Origin: Rhodanobacter sp. L36
GTDB lineage: Bacteria > Pseudomonadota > Gammaproteobacteria > Xanthomonadales > Rhodanobacteraceae
DNA length: 64,000 bases
Direction of reading: 5' to 3'
NCBI RefSeq assembly: GCF_009765755.1
Contig: NZ_LMUV01000011.1
Location: 1,202,734 to 1,266,733, forward strand
Shown piece by piece: positions 1 to 9,755 of this stretch. Made by a program: the position numbers and the translations under genes. The notes beneath the pieces were generated by a model that saw nothing but the letters and a program-made list of their open reading frames with translations, ran no database searches and had not been told where the DNA came from. The first letter of the stretch is position 1; each line of letters opens with the position of its first letter.

Positions 1-90
1 CTTGTTTTTGGTCGCCATGTCGAACTCCGCCAGAAGGACATGACGCTATCGGCGACCACGTGCGCGCGTGGTGAAGTTTTCGGCAGCTAC

Positions 91-270
91 TCAGCCGCGA
101 TTGCTCACGCCGTGCGGCACATGTCCGGTCGCCACGTGCTTGCGCGCGGATTCGACGTCGGCGGGCGAATCATCGAAGAAAATGTCCGCGCCGATCGCGT
201 CGAGTCTGGGGTTTCTGGGCGGTCCGGCAACGAGAAATCGGTCGCGTAACTCCGCTGCCACTTCAGCCGC
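91..270 (-). pseudogene. C-terminal fragment of a 5'-nucleotidase (duplicate of the gene at 1111-2040)
   Basis: Read on the minus strand, an open frame without a start codon runs from 270 down to a TGA at 91-93. Its last ~36 residues (ending GHVPHGVSNRG) match the C-terminus of the intact 5'-nucleotidase at 1111-2040 with only about two replacements, although the DNA differs at roughly one base in six; most differences are therefore silent. Further upstream (about 180-245) the similarity decays and includes a 3-base length difference, and a TAG at 271-273 closes the frame. No start codon or rest of the gene is present, so this is a gene remnant. It lies in the same orientation as the intact copy, with the lipoprotein gene between them. 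Confidence 0.75.
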
Positions 271-337
271 CTACTGCAAGATGTAGACGTCTTTATTCGT
301 CGGGTAAGATCCATGCCACGTCGATGGAGAAAACATC

Positions 338-1045
338 ATGGACTTCTTCTCAAAAAAAGCACTGTGCCGAGTATGCGCATTTATTCTGCTGGCAGGCTGC
401 GCATCTAACTCGTCCTTCGCAACGAGTGCCCAAGGAAGCAACGACCAAGCTGGCGACGCACTGGCGCAGGCGAATGCGGCGCGTGCGCAAGCGGAGGCGA
501 GTCTCGAGGCGAAAATAGCCAAGCTCGACTCACCAGGATATGAAGCAGCAGCCCAAGCGGAAGCGGAGGCCCTCAAAGTCTCCAACGACCCGGACGGTAT
601 TATCAAGAGCATGGTGAGTTTCACTGACGTCGATCGGCTATTGGTGCATAGCGGTCGATTGCCGTCCGACGTCCTGATCTACGATGCGCAGCTCATAAAA
701 TTAGTCTCTGTAACACCCGCTTCCATCAAGGAACATCGGCTACATCCTGAGTGGATGAAAAAATTCCATGATCTGCACGTCGCCAGGGATGCCTCGATAC
801 AAGGAAACAGGGCGTCGGTCGAAGCCATGGAAAAGCAGCGACAGCAGAGCAGGCAGACCCAAAACGACATGACCCAGTTGTACGAAGATCAAGGAAATGA
901 TCTGCGAAAGGATGCGGCGAATCGCGCCGCGGCTGATCGCGCCTACCAGGAAAAGCTTGGCAACGGACCAGGATCTGGCCTCTGTCAAACGCCTGTCTTC
1001 GGAGGAACAGGAACTCAGACGACGCCTTGTCCTGACGGAAATTAG
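338..1045 (+). CDS. Putative lipoprotein of unknown function, Ala/Gln-rich
   Basis: This 235-residue protein is not recognised. It has a lipoprotein signal: basic start, short hydrophobic stretch and the lipobox LLAG-C with the lipidated cysteine at residue 21. The next ~50 residues are rich in Ala, Gln, Glu and Lys, as in a helical or coiled-coil segment. A second charged Gln/Lys/Arg-rich stretch covers about residues 145-205, and the tail is Gly/Thr-rich with two cysteines (216 and 231) that could form a disulfide. ATG at 338 is preceded by GGAG at 326-329. It faces the 5'-nucleotidase convergently and sits between that gene and its truncated copy, so it may have arrived with the rearrangement that made the duplicate. 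Periplasmic or outer-membrane anchoring is inferred from the signal only. Confidence 0.75.
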   Translation: MDFFSKKALCRVCAFILLAGCASNSSFATSAQGSNDQAGDALAQANAARAQAEASLEAKIAKLDSPGYEAAAQAEAEALKVSNDPDGIIKSMVSFTDVDRLLVHSGRLPSDVLIYDAQLIKLVSVTPASIKEHRLHPEWMKKFHDLHVARDASIQGNRASVEAMEKQRQQSRQTQNDMTQLYEDQGNDLRKDAANRAAADRAYQEKLGNGPGSGLCQTPVFGGTGTQTTPCPDGN

Positions 1046-1110
1046 GTAAGCGCCTTTGGTGGATGCAGAGGCTTTCTGAGACGACATGCGGTTTTCGTTT
1101 CACCGGGTAC

Positions 1111-2040
1111 TCATCGGTTGCTTACCCCATGCGGCACATGTCCGGTCGCTACATGCTTGCGCGCGGACTCGACGTTCGCCGGTGAATCGTCGAAGAAGAT
1201 ATCTGCGCCGAACGCATCGAGGAACGGCCCTTTGTCGCGACCGCCGAGGAACAAGGCTTCGTCGATGCGCACGCCCCAGCGGCGCAGCGTGAGGATGACG
1301 CGCTTGTGCGCGGGCGCGGAACGCGCGGTGACGAGCGCGGTGCGAATCGGCGAATTTTCTGCGGGAAATGCTGCTTGCAAGCGATGCAATGCGGTGAGGA
1401 ATCCGCGGAACGGGCCAACTGACAGTGGTTCGGAGGCGTGTTCGGTTTCGCGGCGATGGAATGCTTCGAGGCCTTCCTCGCGCGACACGCGTTCACCTTC
1501 GTCGCCAAAGATCACCGCGTCGCCATCGAAGGCGATGCGCAGTTGTTCGCTGGCGCGCGGCGGCGCGGTGCTCGGAAGAATGGTGGCGGCCGCGACGCCG
1601 GCAACAAGTGCGCGACCGACGTCTTCCGCATTGGCGGAAAGAAACAGATCGGCCTTGAACGGCGCGATGTAGTCGGAGGTCGGCGCGCCACTGGTGAACG
1701 CGGCACGACTGATTTCCAGTCCGTAATGCTGGATCGCGTTGAAGATGCGCAGCCCGGTGTCGCCGGAATTGCGCGACAGCAGAATCACTTCCACTGGCGG
1801 CACGTCACCGGCGAGCTTGTTGAGGCCCAACAATTTCTGGACCAGCGGAAAAGCCACGCCCGGTTTCAGGATGTCGTTTTCGCGTTCGATCTGGAATGCG
1901 CGATAGGCATCGAGTCCGTCACGCTCGAACAATGCGTGGCTGTCGCCCAGGTCGAACAGCGCACGTGAGGAAATCGCCACGACGAGGCGCTGATCGGTGG
2001 CAGCACCTGGATCGTGAATATCTGAGACCGGAGAATTCAT
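1111..2040 (-). CDS. 5'-nucleotidase (PF06189-type)
   Basis: The 309-residue protein resembles the 5-nucleotidase family PF06189, cytosolic enzymes that dephosphorylate nucleoside 5'-monophosphates. Early residues carry LVVAISSRALFDL, the usual opening of this family, where the first acidic residue of a HAD-like motif is replaced by Ser/Arg. An Asn/Ser-rich motif (VILLSRNSGDTGLRIF) follows near residue 85-100, then FDGDAVIFGDE in the middle and FFDDSPANVESAR near the C-terminus, the last two fitting phosphatase acidic loops. There is no signal peptide, so it should act in the cytoplasm. ATG at 2038-2040 opens the frame. It is followed 184 bases upstream by nadK on the same strand. A near-identical C-terminus occurs as a fragment at 91-270. 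Confidence 0.85.
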   Translation of the reverse strand: MNSPVSDIHDPGAATDQRLVVAISSRALFDLGDSHALFERDGLDAYRAFQIERENDILKPGVAFPLVQKLLGLNKLAGDVPPVEVILLSRNSGDTGLRIFNAIQHYGLEISRAAFTSGAPTSDYIAPFKADLFLSANAEDVGRALVAGVAAATILPSTAPPRASEQLRIAFDGDAVIFGDEGERVSREEGLEAFHRRETEHASEPLSVGPFRGFLTALHRLQAAFPAENSPIRTALVTARSAPAHKRVILTLRRWGVRIDEALFLGGRDKGPFLDAFGADIFFDDSPANVESARKHVATGHVPHGVSNR

Positions 2041-2224
2041 CGCTTCAATCTAGCAGGGACAAGAGACGAGCGGCGAGGCAGAGAGCAAGTAGCCAGATGC
2101 AAAAATCGAAAGTGCTCGGATTCCGGACTTCGCCGGCATGACGATCAAGCGCAAGAACGGAGCACGTCACATGATCGCGAGCTTGCGACCTCGTTACTCG
2201 CCTCTCGGCGCTGTGCTCAAAGAC

Positions 2225-2986
2225 TCACTCCGCGGCGAACTGCTCGTCCAGGATGCGCTGCTCGAGGTTGTGCTCGGGATCGAACAACAGGCGCACGCCC
2301 TGCCCGCCGGATTGCCTGATCGACACACTCCGCACGTCGCGCACTTCGTGGAAATCGGCGGTGGCGCTCACCGGCCGCTTGACCGGATCGAGTATGCGCA
2401 ACATGACCTCAGTGCGATGCGGCAGGATGGCGCCGCGCCATCGACGCGGACGGAATGGACTGATGGGCGTCAACGCCAGAACGTTCGCATCCAGTGGCAA
2501 GATCGGGCCGTGCGCGGAAAGGTTGTACGCGGTCGAACCGGCGGGCGTGGACACCAGAATGCCGTCGCAGATCAGCGTGGACAATTTCACAATGCTGTTG
2601 AGCTGCACTTCGAGATGCGCTGCCTGATTGCTCTGGCGCAGCAGTGACACTTCGTTGAAGGCGAGCGCCGTGTGTTCCTGGCCGGCCGCATCAGTCACCT
2701 GCATCTGCAGAGGAAACAAAGACGCCGTATGCGCGCGTTCGATGCGCTCGGGCAGTTCGTCGATGCGGTGCTTGTTCATCAGAAAACCGACGCGACCCAG
2801 CTTCATTCCATATACCGGCATCTCCAGCGCGCGGAACGCGTGCAGCGTGCGCAACATGAAGCCATCGCCACCGAGAGCGACGATCAATTCGGCTTCCTGC
2901 GGCGGTACATCACCGTAGCGATCGATCAACTTGCGCCGCGCCTGCTGGGCAACGTGGGTATCGCTGGCAACGAAGGCGAAGCGCAT
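2225..2986 (-). CDS. nadK: NAD kinase
   Basis: This 253-residue protein phosphorylates NAD to NADP. The family signature GGDGFML lies at residues 39-45, followed by the conserved LAFNEVSL segment and [18 protein letters not shown], the substrate-binding region that defines bacterial NAD kinases. The start is placed at ATG 2984-2986, which begins MRFAFVASD as expected; the open frame extends further upstream but that part has no family resemblance and would run into the downstream end of the dehydrogenase gene. No strong ribosome-binding site is visible before this ATG. It lies downstream of the NAD-glutamate dehydrogenase gene on the same strand across a 103-base gap with a hairpin, so co-transcription is possible but not shown. 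Confidence 0.93.
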   Translation of the reverse strand: MRFAFVASDTHVAQQARRKLIDRYGDVPPQEAELIVALGGDGFMLRTLHAFRALEMPVYGMKLGRVGFLMNKHRIDELPERIERAHTASLFPLQMQVTDAAGQEHTALAFNEVSLLRQSNQAAHLEVQLNSIVKLSTLICDGILVSTPAGSTAYNLSAHGPILPLDANVLALTPISPFRPRRWRGAILPHRTEVMLRILDPVKRPVSATADFHEVRDVRSVSIRQSGGQGVRLLFDPEHNLEQRILDEQFAAE

Positions 2987-3028
2987 GCGTGGGAACCCGG
3001 CAGGAGACGCGAGGAGATTACACAGCAT

Positions 3029-3061
3029 GAAGGCGCAAGACCATGCCGGTCCTGCGCCTTC
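3029..3061. other. Intergenic hairpin between gdhB and nadK
   Basis: Two 14-base arms (3029-3042 and 3048-3061) are complementary apart from one G-U-type pair, with a 5-base loop. The T-rich run lies on the plus-strand side (TTTTCTT at 3064-3070), so it is not a textbook terminator for the minus-strand genes around it. It may still limit read-through or protect the 3' end of the gdhB message. Confidence 0.45.
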
Positions 3062-3089
3062 GGTTTTCTTGCAGCACCTGAGGCCCGAC

Positions 3090-6000
3090 TCAGGCCACCG
3101 GCACTTGCGCCAGCTGAGCCAGTCGACGCACAGCCACCGAAGCAATCGGATAGTCCGCATTCTGCGTGAGAATCTCGGCGAGCATGCTGCGGGTGTATTC
3201 CAGCGTGGCGTCGTCGCGTTGCAACCAGGCCTGCACCGGCGTGATGTCGGTGCGATCGTTAGTCATGCCCAACACCTGCAGCGAAAGCGCACGATGCTGA
3301 TGGTTGAGTTCGTCAAGCAGCGAGCCGCGCGCCTGTGCATGCCAGTGACCTTCCACCGGCAATGCCTCGATCTGATCGCGCAACCATTCCAGGTCGAGCG
3401 CCTCGCCGAGTTCGTAGAACACGTGCGCGACTTTTTCCATCGTGTGGCCGCTCTGTTGCGCGACCTCGACCATGTCCAGCGCCGCACGCAATTCGGGCAT
3501 GCGCGAAAGCCGTATAGCCAGTTCGGCCGGCATGCCCAGGCCTTCCCATTTTTCCTGGTTGCAGGAGAACTCACCCTTGCCGGTCGGCGTCAGCACATCG
3601 GGCAACACCTTGCGCAACGCGGACACGCCGTCCTGGTAGCGCTCGACATTGGCGGCGATGTCCAGCGTGCCGCCGGGACGGTTGAGCAGCCAGCGTGTCA
3701 TGTGTCGCAGCAGCGACCAGATCTGCTTGATCGCATCGATCTGCGTGTCCTCGGCGACCTGACTGTCGAGCAGTTCGATCTCTGCCCACAACTCGCGCGC
3801 CTCGAGAATTTCGCGCGCCGCGGTATACGCCTTGGCGACCGCCGCCGGGCGCTGGCCGGTGTCTTCCTGCATGCGCATCATGAAGGTGGCGCCCATGCGG
3901 TTGATCGTCGAGTTGGTCACCGCGGTGGCGATGATCTCGCGCTTCAGCCGATGACGCTGCATGTGCTCGGCATACTTTTCGTGCAGCGGTTCGGGGAAGT
4001 AACGCACCAGCTCGCGCGAGAGGTATGGATCTTCCGGCACGTCCGAATCGAGCAGTTGCTGATAGAGGCGAATCTTGTCGTATGACAGCAACACCGCGAG
4101 TTCCGGACGGGTGAGGCCGGTGCCGCGCGTCTTGCGCTCGGTGAGTTCCGCTTCGCTCGGCAGATTCTCGACCTGTCGGTCGAGCGTGCCTTCGGCCTCG
4201 AGCGTGCGGATGAAATGCGCCATCGATCCGATGCGGCCGACCGACTGATGCTCCATCAGAGTGATCGCCTGGTTCTGGCGATAGTTGTCCCACAGCACGA
4301 GCTGGCCGACTTCGTCGGTCATCGCGGCAAGCTGTGTGTTACGCGCCGGCTCGGTGAGTTCACCGCGCTGCACGGCGTCGTTGAGCAGGATCTTGATGTT
4401 CACCTCGTGGTCGGAGGTGTCCACGCCGGCGGAGTTGTCGATGAAGTCGGTGTTCAGCAGCACGCCATGTTGCGCGGCTTCGATACGACCCTTTTGCGTC
4501 ATGCCGAGGTTGCCGCCCTCGCCCACGACCTTGCAACGCAGTTCGGCGCCATTGACGCGCAGCGCGTTGTTCGCGCGATCGCCGACATCGGCGTGCGATT
4601 CGGACGCTGCCTTTACATACGTGCCGATGCCGCCGTTCCACAGCAGGTCGACCGGCGCTTTCAGGATCGCGCTGAGCAGATCGCTCGGCGCCATCTGCGT
4701 GACATCGGCTTTCAGTCCGAGCAAGGCGCGCACTTCGGCGGTCACCGGAATCGATTTGGCGCTGCGCGGATAAATGCCGCCGCCGGCGGAAATCAATGAA
4801 CGGTCGTAATCGTCCCAGCTTGAACGCGGCAGCTTGAACATGCGTTCGCGTTCGACAAACGATTTTTCAATATCCGGATTCGGGTCGAAGAAAATATGTC
4901 GATGATCGAACGCGACGACCAGCTTGGTATGACGTGAAAGAAGCATGCCGTTGCCGAACACGTCGCCGGACATGTCGCCAATGCCGACGCAGGTGAAGTC
5001 CTGCGTCTGGCAATCGCGATTGAGCGAACGGAAATGCCGCTTCACCGATTCCCACGCCCCCTTGGCGGTGATGCCCATGCCCTTGTGGTCGTAGCCGTTG
5101 GAACCGCCGGACGCGAATGCATCGCCGAGCCAGTAGTCGTGCTCGATCGAGATGGCGTTGGCGATGTCCGAGAACGTGGCGGTGCCCTTGTCGGCCGCGA
5201 CGACCAGATACGGATCATCCGCATCGTGGCGCACGACGTTGATCGGATTCACCACCTTGCCTTCGATCAGGTTGTCGGTGATGTCGAGCAGGCCGTTGAT
5301 GAAAAGACGATAGCAGGCGATGCCTTCGGCCAGTTGCACATCACGATCGCCACCAACCGGCGCTTTCTTGACGAAAAAACCGCCCTTGGAACCGACCGGC
5401 ACGATCACCGTGTTCTTGACCATCTGCGCCTTGACCAGGCCCAGCACTTCGGTACGGAAATCCTCGCGACGATCAGACCAGCGCAGGCCGCCGCGCGCCA
5501 CCGCGCCGAAGCGCAAATGGATGCCTTCCACGCGCGGTGCGCAGACCCAGATCTCGCGATACGGCACCGGCTTGGGCAGCTCGGGTACTTCGTGCGAGTC
5601 GAGTTTGAAGCTGATGTACGGACGATGCGCGCCATCCCATGTCTGGAAGAAACTGGTGCGCAGCGTGGCGTGCATCACCGCCATGAAGCTTCGCAGGATG
5701 CGGTCTTCGTCGAGGCTGGCGACATTTTCGAGCAGCACGCCGATGGCGTCATGCACGGTGTCGTACTGCTCGCTGCGCGGCAGGGACAACGCAGCTCCGA
5801 GGCCTTCGATCAGATGCGGATGCGCGTCCTGCACGCCTTGTGGAATCAAAGCGCGCATCTCGGTGATCAACGTGGCGCCGGCAGCCTTGAGTTCATCGGC
5901 GGAAAGATCCTCGCGACGCGGGTCGAACTTGGCCAAGAACAGCTCCACCAGCAATCCGGCGATGGCCGGATAGTTGTTGAGTGTGTCTTCCATGTACGAC

Positions 6001-8021
6001 TGTGAAAACGCGACGCCGGCCTGCAGCTGGTATTTGCAATAGCTGCGCAACATCGCCACCTGGCGCCAGCTGAGCTTGGCACCGAGGATCAGCCGATTGA
6101 AGCCGTCGTTCTCCGCGTTGCCGCGCCAGATCTGCTCGAAAGCATCCTCGAACAACGCGCCGACCTGTTCGACGCTGAAAGTGAGCTTGCCTACCGGCTG
6201 CACTTCGAAATCCTGGATCGACAACTGCGTGCCGTCGCCGGGAATCTCGTAGACATGTTCGGTCAGCACGCGCAGGCCGAGGTTTTCCAGTTGCGGCAGC
6301 ACTTCCGAAAGCGCGATGTCGCCGCCGCTGCGATACACCTTGAAGCGCAGTGTCTCCGGCGCCTTGGGCGGGTGATAGAACGACATGCGCAACGCATTGT
6401 CGCCTTCGAGCAACGACAACTGGTGCACATCCTCTGCGGCCACGGCCGGGCTCACGTCTTCGACATAACCGGCGGGTAGCGACTTCGCGAAGCGATTGGC
6501 CAGCACGACGCCCTGATGATCGCCGCGCGTGCGTACGAGCACATCGCGCACTTCGTCGTGCCAGTTGCGCACGATGCCGGCCACGCCCTGCTCCAGCGCC
6601 GCGCGATCGTAGACCGGCTGATCGCCGATCTTCGGGCGCAGCACGATGTTCAACCGCGCCAACGCAGCTTCACCCATCTGCACGGACGAATCGCTTTGCT
6701 CCGCATGCAAGGCATCGCCAAGCAGCGTTTCAATGCGCTCACGCACCGACGTGTTGAAGCGATCGCGCGGCACGTAGACGAGACAGGTGAAGAAACGGCC
6801 GTAACGATCGCGGCGCATGAACAACCGCGTGCGCGCACGCTGGCGCAATTCCAGAATGCCCATCGCGGTAGCAAACAGTTCGTCCTCGCTGCTCTGGAAC
6901 AGTTCTTCGCGCGGCAGCGTCTCCAGGATGTGGCGCAATGATTTGCCTGAATACGAATCGCGCTTGAGCGCCGAACGCGCCAGCACCGCCTCGACCTTGT
7001 GACGCACCAGCGGCACATCCTGCGGGCGCGCCATGAACGCGTTGGACGAGAACAGACCGAGGAAACGCTGCTCGGCGACGGCGCGTCCGTTGGCGTCGAA
7101 TTTCAGCACGCCGATGTAATCCATGTAGCCGGCGCGGTGCACGTGCGAGCGCGCATTCGTCTTGGTCAGGATGATGGTGTCGGTGGCGCCGGAGTGCGGC
7201 AGGTCGCTGGCCGCGAGTGAACGCAGCGAGCGCGGCGCCATCGAACGTTCCTGCCGTTGCAGGATACCCATGCCGGAACCTTCGATCGAACGCAGCACGC
7301 GCTCGCCATCGGCGTCGGTCACCTCGTATTCGCGATAGCCGAGAAAAGTGAAATTATCGTCGGCGATCCAGCGCATGAACTCGCTGGCTTCGTGCACCGA
7401 TGCCGCGTCGGTCGGCAGCTTGCGTTGCGGCAGGTCGTGTGCGATCGCCAGCGCCTTATCGCGCATCGCGGCCCAGTCCATCACCGCCAGGCGGACGTCG
7501 TCCAGCGCTGCTTCCACTTGCGCCTTCAGCTCCACTTGCGCCACTTCGTCGGCGACGCGATCGATCTCGAAATGCATGACCGACTCGGGTGCGCCGGCAT
7601 CGTCACCCAGCGACTGCAACTTGCCGCTGGCGTCGCGCGTCACCTTCAGCACGGGGTGGATCACCGCGTGGATCTGCAGCTTCGCCGAGACGATCATGCT
7701 CACCGTATCGACCAGGAACGGCATGTCGTCGGTGACGATCTGCAGCAGGCTGCGGCCGGCATGCGTGTCGGCAAGATTGACCACTCGCACGGAGGCATGG
7801 GCCTTCTGGCGCTGCTGCATGAAATCAACCAGCCCGTTGACCAGTTCGGCCCAGTGCGCCGGCGTGTGCAGGTCTGCGTCGCTTTCGGCGATGCGCGCGA
7901 AGAAAGCCTGGCAGAAAACCTCGGCTTCATGCAGCCGCTGCGTCGGCAGATCGCGCTTGCCGAGCTCTGCCAGGACATCGGACGGAAGGGAGTTATCGTT
8001 CACTGCATGGATCGCATTCAT
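3090..8021 (-). CDS. gdhB: NAD-specific glutamate dehydrogenase, large (~180 kDa) type
   Basis: At 1643 residues this is the giant NAD-dependent glutamate dehydrogenase family (Bac_GDH), which converts glutamate to 2-oxoglutarate plus ammonia with NAD and serves glutamate and arginine catabolism. The length fits the family (~1600-1650). About the first 700 residues are the regulatory ACT-like half. The catalytic part begins near residue 840 with [19 protein letters not shown], followed by the lysine-containing stretch [19 protein letters not shown]; near residues 1012-1034 comes the nucleotide-binding region [15 protein letters not shown], then [16 protein letters not shown]. The start at ATG 8019-8021 gives [10 protein letters not shown]. 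It is transcribed away from the efflux genes across a 478-base divergent gap. The symbol follows Pseudomonas usage. Confidence 0.96.
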   Translation of the reverse strand: MNAIHAVNDNSLPSDVLAELGKRDLPTQRLHEAEVFCQAFFARIAESDADLHTPAHWAELVNGLVDFMQQRQKAHASVRVVNLADTHAGRSLLQIVTDDMPFLVDTVSMIVSAKLQIHAVIHPVLKVTRDASGKLQSLGDDAGAPESVMHFEIDRVADEVAQVELKAQVEAALDDVRLAVMDWAAMRDKALAIAHDLPQRKLPTDAASVHEASEFMRWIADDNFTFLGYREYEVTDADGERVLRSIEGSGMGILQRQERSMAPRSLRSLAASDLPHSGATDTIILTKTNARSHVHRAGYMDYIGVLKFDANGRAVAEQRFLGLFSSNAFMARPQDVPLVRHKVEAVLARSALKRDSYSGKSLRHILETLPREELFQSSEDELFATAMGILELRQRARTRLFMRRDRYGRFFTCLVYVPRDRFNTSVRERIETLLGDALHAEQSDSSVQMGEAALARLNIVLRPKIGDQPVYDRAALEQGVAGIVRNWHDEVRDVLVRTRGDHQGVVLANRFAKSLPAGYVEDVSPAVAAEDVHQLSLLEGDNALRMSFYHPPKAPETLRFKVYRSGGDIALSEVLPQLENLGLRVLTEHVYEIPGDGTQLSIQDFEVQPVGKLTFSVEQVGALFEDAFEQIWRGNAENDGFNRLILGAKLSWRQVAMLRSYCKYQLQAGVAFSQSYMEDTLNNYPAIAGLLVELFLAKFDPRREDLSADELKAAGATLITEMRALIPQGVQDAHPHLIEGLGAALSLPRSEQYDTVHDAIGVLLENVASLDEDRILRSFMAVMHATLRTSFFQTWDGAHRPYISFKLDSHEVPELPKPVPYREIWVCAPRVEGIHLRFGAVARGGLRWSDRREDFRTEVLGLVKAQMVKNTVIVPVGSKGGFFVKKAPVGGDRDVQLAEGIACYRLFINGLLDITDNLIEGKVVNPINVVRHDADDPYLVVAADKGTATFSDIANAISIEHDYWLGDAFASGGSNGYDHKGMGITAKGAWESVKRHFRSLNRDCQTQDFTCVGIGDMSGDVFGNGMLLSRHTKLVVAFDHRHIFFDPNPDIEKSFVERERMFKLPRSSWDDYDRSLISAGGGIYPRSAKSIPVTAEVRALLGLKADVTQMAPSDLLSAILKAPVDLLWNGGIGTYVKAASESHADVGDRANNALRVNGAELRCKVVGEGGNLGMTQKGRIEAAQHGVLLNTDFIDNSAGVDTSDHEVNIKILLNDAVQRGELTEPARNTQLAAMTDEVGQLVLWDNYRQNQAITLMEHQSVGRIGSMAHFIRTLEAEGTLDRQVENLPSEAELTERKTRGTGLTRPELAVLLSYDKIRLYQQLLDSDVPEDPYLSRELVRYFPEPLHEKYAEHMQRHRLKREIIATAVTNSTINRMGATFMMRMQEDTGQRPAAVAKAYTAAREILEARELWAEIELLDSQVAEDTQIDAIKQIWSLLRHMTRWLLNRPGGTLDIAANVERYQDGVSALRKVLPDVLTPTGKGEFSCNQEKWEGLGMPAELAIRLSRMPELRAALDMVEVAQQSGHTMEKVAHVFYELGEALDLEWLRDQIEALPVEGHWHAQARGSLLDELNHQHRALSLQVLGMTNDRTDITPVQAWLQRDDATLEYTRSMLAEILTQNADYPIASVAVRRLAQLAQVPVA

Positions 8022-8499
8022 GGCATCTTCTGGTCAGTGGAGACGAGCGTCGAGAAGCTGGATAAAAAGCCTCGGAAGGATACGCTGCGGGTCGGGTCGA
8101 ATCCACCCGAATCGCATCGTTTGCAGCGTGCTCTTGCGCATTGATTCATGCGTTTCGCGTGCCTCGGCAGGGCACACTCGTCGCATTGGCAGACAGCGTC
8201 GTACAGACAACCGATGCGGCCGCGCGACTGCCTGACCGGCGCAGATGGCAGCAGCCTGTGTCAATGACTGGATTCGTGTCATCCATAAAATGTAAACTCC
8301 CCGGTATAGGTGATCCATGGATGCCTCCACGACGGCCTCGGCCGACGCGGCGCTGCGGATCGCGGCGGCTCCCCGGCCGTCGGGACAAACCAATGACACA
8401 CGACACACGGATCGCGATGCAGTAACTAGTCACGCCCGACTTGCTGCAGCGCGTTACGACTGCGACCCACTTCCCGTTCAAGCATCTTATGGAGCTCCC
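8022..8499. other. Divergent intergenic region between gdhB and the efflux operon
   Basis: These 478 bases contain the 5' regions of two divergent transcripts. I see no convincing gene, no repeat and no good -35/-10 pair. AT-rich pieces around 8281-8306 could belong to the efflux promoter, but the match to consensus is too weak to call. No regulator gene accompanies the efflux pair here. Confidence 0.5.
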
Positions 8500-9744
8500 A
8501 TGAAGTTCTCTTTACCGCGCACACCCGTGCTGTGCCTGAGTCTGCTGGCCTTGGCCGCATGCGGCAAAGGCAAGGATCAGGGGCCGCCGCAGATGCCAAC
8601 GCCGGAAGTCGGCGTGCTGGTCGCACAACCGCAGACTTCGCCGCTCACCCGCGATCTGGTCGGGCGTCTGTCGCCGTTCCGCAGCGCGGATGTCCGCGCA
8701 CGCGTCGCTGGCGTCCTGCTGAAGCGCACCTACGACGAAGGCACCGACGTCAAGAAGGGCCAGGTCTTGTTCCAGATCGACCCGGCGCCGCTGAAGGCGA
8801 CGCTTGATGCGAGCCTGGGTTCGCTGGCACAGGCACAGGCGACCTACACCAACAACAAGGTCACTGCACAGCGTTCGCGCGAGCTGGCGCCGAAGGGCTA
8901 CATCTCCAAGTCCGATCTGGACAACGCCGAAGCCGCCGAGCGCAATTCGGCGGCCGCCGTGCAGGCGGCCAAGGCGAATGTGCAGTCGAGCCGGATCAAC
9001 CTGGGTTATGCCAGTGTCACGTCGCCGATCGAGGGTCGCGCCGGACAGCAACAGGTCACGGAAGGCGCGCTCGTCGGCAGCGGCGAAGCCACCTTGCTGA
9101 CCACGGTCGACCAGCTCGATCCGCTGTATGTCAACTTCACCTTGAGCTCGATCGATTTCGACCAGCTGCGCCGTGCACAGGTCAGTGGCAATGTCACCTT
9201 GTCCGACCGCAGCCAGACGCACGTCGAAGTCGCCCTGCCCGATGGCAGCACGTACGACCAACCGGGCACGCTGGACTTCTCCGACGCCGCCGTGAACCAG
9301 TCCACCGGCGCGATCAACCTGCGCGCGCAGCTGCCGAACCCGCAGCACGTGCTGTTGCCGGGGCAGTACGTCACGCTCAAGGCGAATCTGGGCGAGCGCA
9401 ACAAGGTGTTCCTGATTCCGCAGCAGGCGATCCAGCGCGACACCATCGGCGCCTATGCGCTGGTGGTCGGTAGCGACGGCAAGGTGGTACGCAAAAACGT
9501 CGACGCGGACCAGGCCAACGGCAACAACTGGGTGATCACCAAGGGACTCGCCGGCGGCGATCAGGTGATCGTGTCCGGCCTGCAACAAGTGCAGGAAGGC
9601 CGCCCGGCCAAAGCCACGCCATGGCATCCGGGCCAGGGTGACAGCAACGCCGCCCCCGGTCAGGGCGCGGCACCGACCAAGCCCGACGCGAAGCCGGCCG
9701 ATAAATCTGCGCAGGGCGGCGACAAGTCCGCCACCCAGCAGTAA
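8500..9744 (+). CDS. RND efflux periplasmic adaptor (AcrA/MexA family lipoprotein)
   Basis: The 414-residue protein is a membrane-fusion adaptor that links an inner-membrane RND pump to an outer-membrane channel. It has a lipoprotein signal with lipobox LAA-C (Cys21), then the family opening PEVGVLVAQPQ, the lipoyl half with ADVRARVAGVLLKR and LFQIDPAPLKA, a helical hairpin (about residues 100-170), the second lipoyl half (SPIEGRAG) and beta-barrel region with LPGQYVTLK. ATG at 8500 is chosen over an upstream in-frame ATG because GGAG lies at 8491-8494 and the signal peptide starts here. The stop is 11 bases from the pump gene, so the two form an operon. The C-terminal tail is Gly/Pro/Lys-rich and poorly ordered. 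Confidence 0.93.
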   Translation: MKFSLPRTPVLCLSLLALAACGKGKDQGPPQMPTPEVGVLVAQPQTSPLTRDLVGRLSPFRSADVRARVAGVLLKRTYDEGTDVKKGQVLFQIDPAPLKATLDASLGSLAQAQATYTNNKVTAQRSRELAPKGYISKSDLDNAEAAERNSAAAVQAAKANVQSSRINLGYASVTSPIEGRAGQQQVTEGALVGSGEATLLTTVDQLDPLYVNFTLSSIDFDQLRRAQVSGNVTLSDRSQTHVEVALPDGSTYDQPGTLDFSDAAVNQSTGAINLRAQLPNPQHVLLPGQYVTLKANLGERNKVFLIPQQAIQRDTIGAYALVVGSDGKVVRKNVDADQANGNNWVITKGLAGGDQVIVSGLQQVQEGRPAKATPWHPGQGDSNAAPGQGAAPTKPDAKPADKSAQGGDKSATQQ

Positions 9745-9755
9745 CGGAGTTTTTC

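Noticed and set aside
3029..3061. Hairpin as gdhB terminator
   Set aside because: The T-run is on the wrong side for minus-strand transcription, so I list it only as a hairpin.
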